Both the position numbers and the translations under genes were made by a program. The notes beneath the pieces are model-generated. The model worked only from the letters and a program-made list of their open reading frames with translations. It had not been told where the DNA came from and did not search any database. Shown here one piece after another: positions 4,860 through 5,970 of a stretch of DNA of 5,970 nt (positions within the stretch are counted from its first letter, which is position 1; every line of letters starts with the position of its first letter). Source of the DNA: Erythrobacter sp. UBA3075 (lineage in GTDB: Bacteria; Pseudomonadota; Alphaproteobacteria; Sphingomonadales; Sphingomonadaceae); NCBI GenBank assembly GCA_002367375.1, contig DFBR01000168.1, forward strand, positions 1 through 5,970, read 5' to 3'.

Positions 4860-5970
4860 AGAAGCTGCGGTGGGCGGCGCGCATGTCGTCCACCGGAACG
4901 CCCAGCAGGCTGTCGCCGCCGGTTGTCCCGATACGGCTAATGCCGACCGCTGCGGTCTCGTCATTCTCTGTGCCCTTGGCCAATGCGCGATTGAACGCGT
5001 CGGTATCCGGCACCGTCACGACATAGCGGCCCTGGTCTTCGCCAAACCACCACTGCGCGGCGGTGAATTCTTCGCTCCCGCTGACATCAGCACCAATGCC
5101 GCTCGCCATCGCCATCTCAGCGAGCGTTACTGCCAGTCCGCCATCGGAGATATCATGCACCGCACTGACCAGCCCATCGGCAATCAGTTCGCGAATAATG
5201 CCGCCAGCAGCCTTTTCCAGCGTCAGATCGGTCGGCGGGGTGCGACCTTCGTCGCGGCCGTGAATTTCCGATAGCCAGAGCGACTTGCCCAGATGCGAGC
5301 GTTCGGGGTCGGCTGTGGCCCATTCCTCAGACGCGATCAGGTAGATCGTTTCACCCTCTGCCTTGAAAGGCATGGTCATCATGTGATCGTAATCATCGAT
5401 AATCCCGACGCCGCCAATCGCGGGCGTGGGCAGGATGGCAGAGCCGCCGCCGGTCGCTTTGCTCTCATTATAAAGCGAGACATTGCCGCTCACGATCGGG
5501 AAATCGAGATATTTGCAGGCCTTGCCCATGCCTTCCAATGCATGGACGAATTGCGCCATGATTTCGGGCCGCTGCGGGTTGGCGAAATTGAGGCAATTGG
5601 TAACGGCGAGCGGGCGCGCGCCAACTGCGCAAAGGTTGCGATAGGCCTCTGCAATCGCCTGCTTGCCGCCCTCATAGGGATCGGCATGGACATAACGCGG
5701 AGTGCAATCGGTGCTGATCGCGAGCGCCTTCTTGGTGCCGTGAACACGCACAACGCCAGCATCGCCGCCAGTCTGGAGCGTGTCCGCACCAACCTGACTG
5801 TCATATTGCTCGGCAATCCAGCTGCGTGAGGAGAGGTTGGGGCTGGCAAGAAGTTTCAGCAAATCCGCACCGACATCGGCGCTGTCGGGCCGGTCGGTCA
5901 TTGGGGCGATACCTGCCCACGCCGTGTAATCCTCGCGGCTGAGATAGGGCCGGTCATATTCGGGAGCGTC
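4837..5970 (-). CDS. purL: Phosphoribosylformylglycinamidine synthase, synthetase subunit PurL (5' end cut by window edge)
   Basis: PurL uses ATP and ammonia supplied by PurQ to convert formylglycinamide ribonucleotide to formylglycinamidine ribonucleotide, the fourth step of purine synthesis. The 377 visible residues are the C-terminal half; small-type PurL proteins are about 740 residues, so roughly as much again lies beyond the right edge. The frame is open to the last base. An internal Met at 5901 is not the start, because family sequence (EYDRPY) lies upstream of it. Family signatures, numbered from the first visible residue, are GGDAGVVRV (68-76), STDCTPRYV with DPYEGGKQAIAEAYRN (86-112), NCLNFANPQRPE (125-136), SGNVSLYNE (161-169), and HDISDGGLAVTLAEMA (272-287), the nucleotide-binding glycine motif of the second AIRS-like half. 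The stop is TGA at 4837-4839. The gene converges on the membrane protein gene with a 23-bp overlap, leaving no room for a terminator between them. Confidence 0.98.
   Translation of the reverse strand, partial: DAPEYDRPYLSREDYTAWAGIAPMTDRPDSADVGADLLKLLASPNLSSRSWIAEQYDSQVGADTLQTGGDAGVVRVHGTKKALAISTDCTPRYVHADPYEGGKQAIAEAYRNLCAVGARPLAVTNCLNFANPQRPEIMAQFVHALEGMGKACKYLDFPIVSGNVSLYNESKATGGGSAILPTPAIGGVGIIDDYDHMMTMPFKAEGETIYLIASEEWATADPERSHLGKSLWLSEIHGRDEGRTPPTDLTLEKAAGGIIRELIADGLVSAVHDISDGGLAVTLAEMAMASGIGADVSGSEEFTAAQWWFGEDQGRYVVTVPDTDAFNRALAKGTENDETAAVGISRIGTTGGDSLLGVPVDDMRAAHRSFFKDWMES

Noticed and set aside
4756..5274. Plus-strand open frame of 172 codons opposite purL
   Set aside because: It is antisense to well conserved PurL sequence and overlaps the end of the membrane protein gene; no family is recognisable.

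Overview
This is a densely packed chromosomal segment that looks like an alphaproteobacterium, most probably of the Sphingomonadales/Erythrobacteraceae type. That placement is an inference from the high G+C content, the GTG starts, the protein style and the divergent miaA/serB pair; nothing in the window fixes the genus. I see no rRNA, tRNA, CRISPR array, insertion sequence or phage gene. Almost every base is coding and the largest gap between genes is about 78 bp.

Layout from left to right. (1) miaA on the minus strand (tRNA dimethylallyltransferase), missing only its last few codons at the left edge. It diverges from serB on the plus strand (phosphoserine phosphatase, last step of serine synthesis), and the two 5' ends overlap by 8 bp. 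(2) A plus-strand gene of unknown function encodes a 217-residue soluble protein with a proline-rich linker and an alanine/glycine stretch. (3) Three minus-strand genes form a compact apparent operon, transcribed right to left: a TetR-family regulator, a DUF3052 protein, and a nitroreductase-fold flavoprotein of the iodotyrosine-deiodinase type. The last two overlap by 4 bp. (4) Divergent from the TetR gene is a plus-strand gene for a six-helix membrane protein of unknown function. The 54-bp gap between these two starts carries a perfect 15-bp inverted repeat, a good candidate operator. (5) The C-terminal half of purL (phosphoribosylformylglycinamidine synthase, purine synthesis) runs in from the right edge on the minus strand. 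Its 3' end overlaps the membrane protein gene by 23 bp.

miaA, serB and purL are ordinary housekeeping genes. The part worth attention is the regulator / DUF3052 / dehalogenase-like flavoprotein group with its divergent membrane protein. The flavoprotein appears to keep the Glu, Tyr and Lys residues that hold the amino-acid end of halotyrosine in the deiodinase subfamily. This suggests a small, locally regulated unit acting on halogenated phenols, tyrosine derivatives or related compounds. I see no clear evidence of a wholly new class of system.
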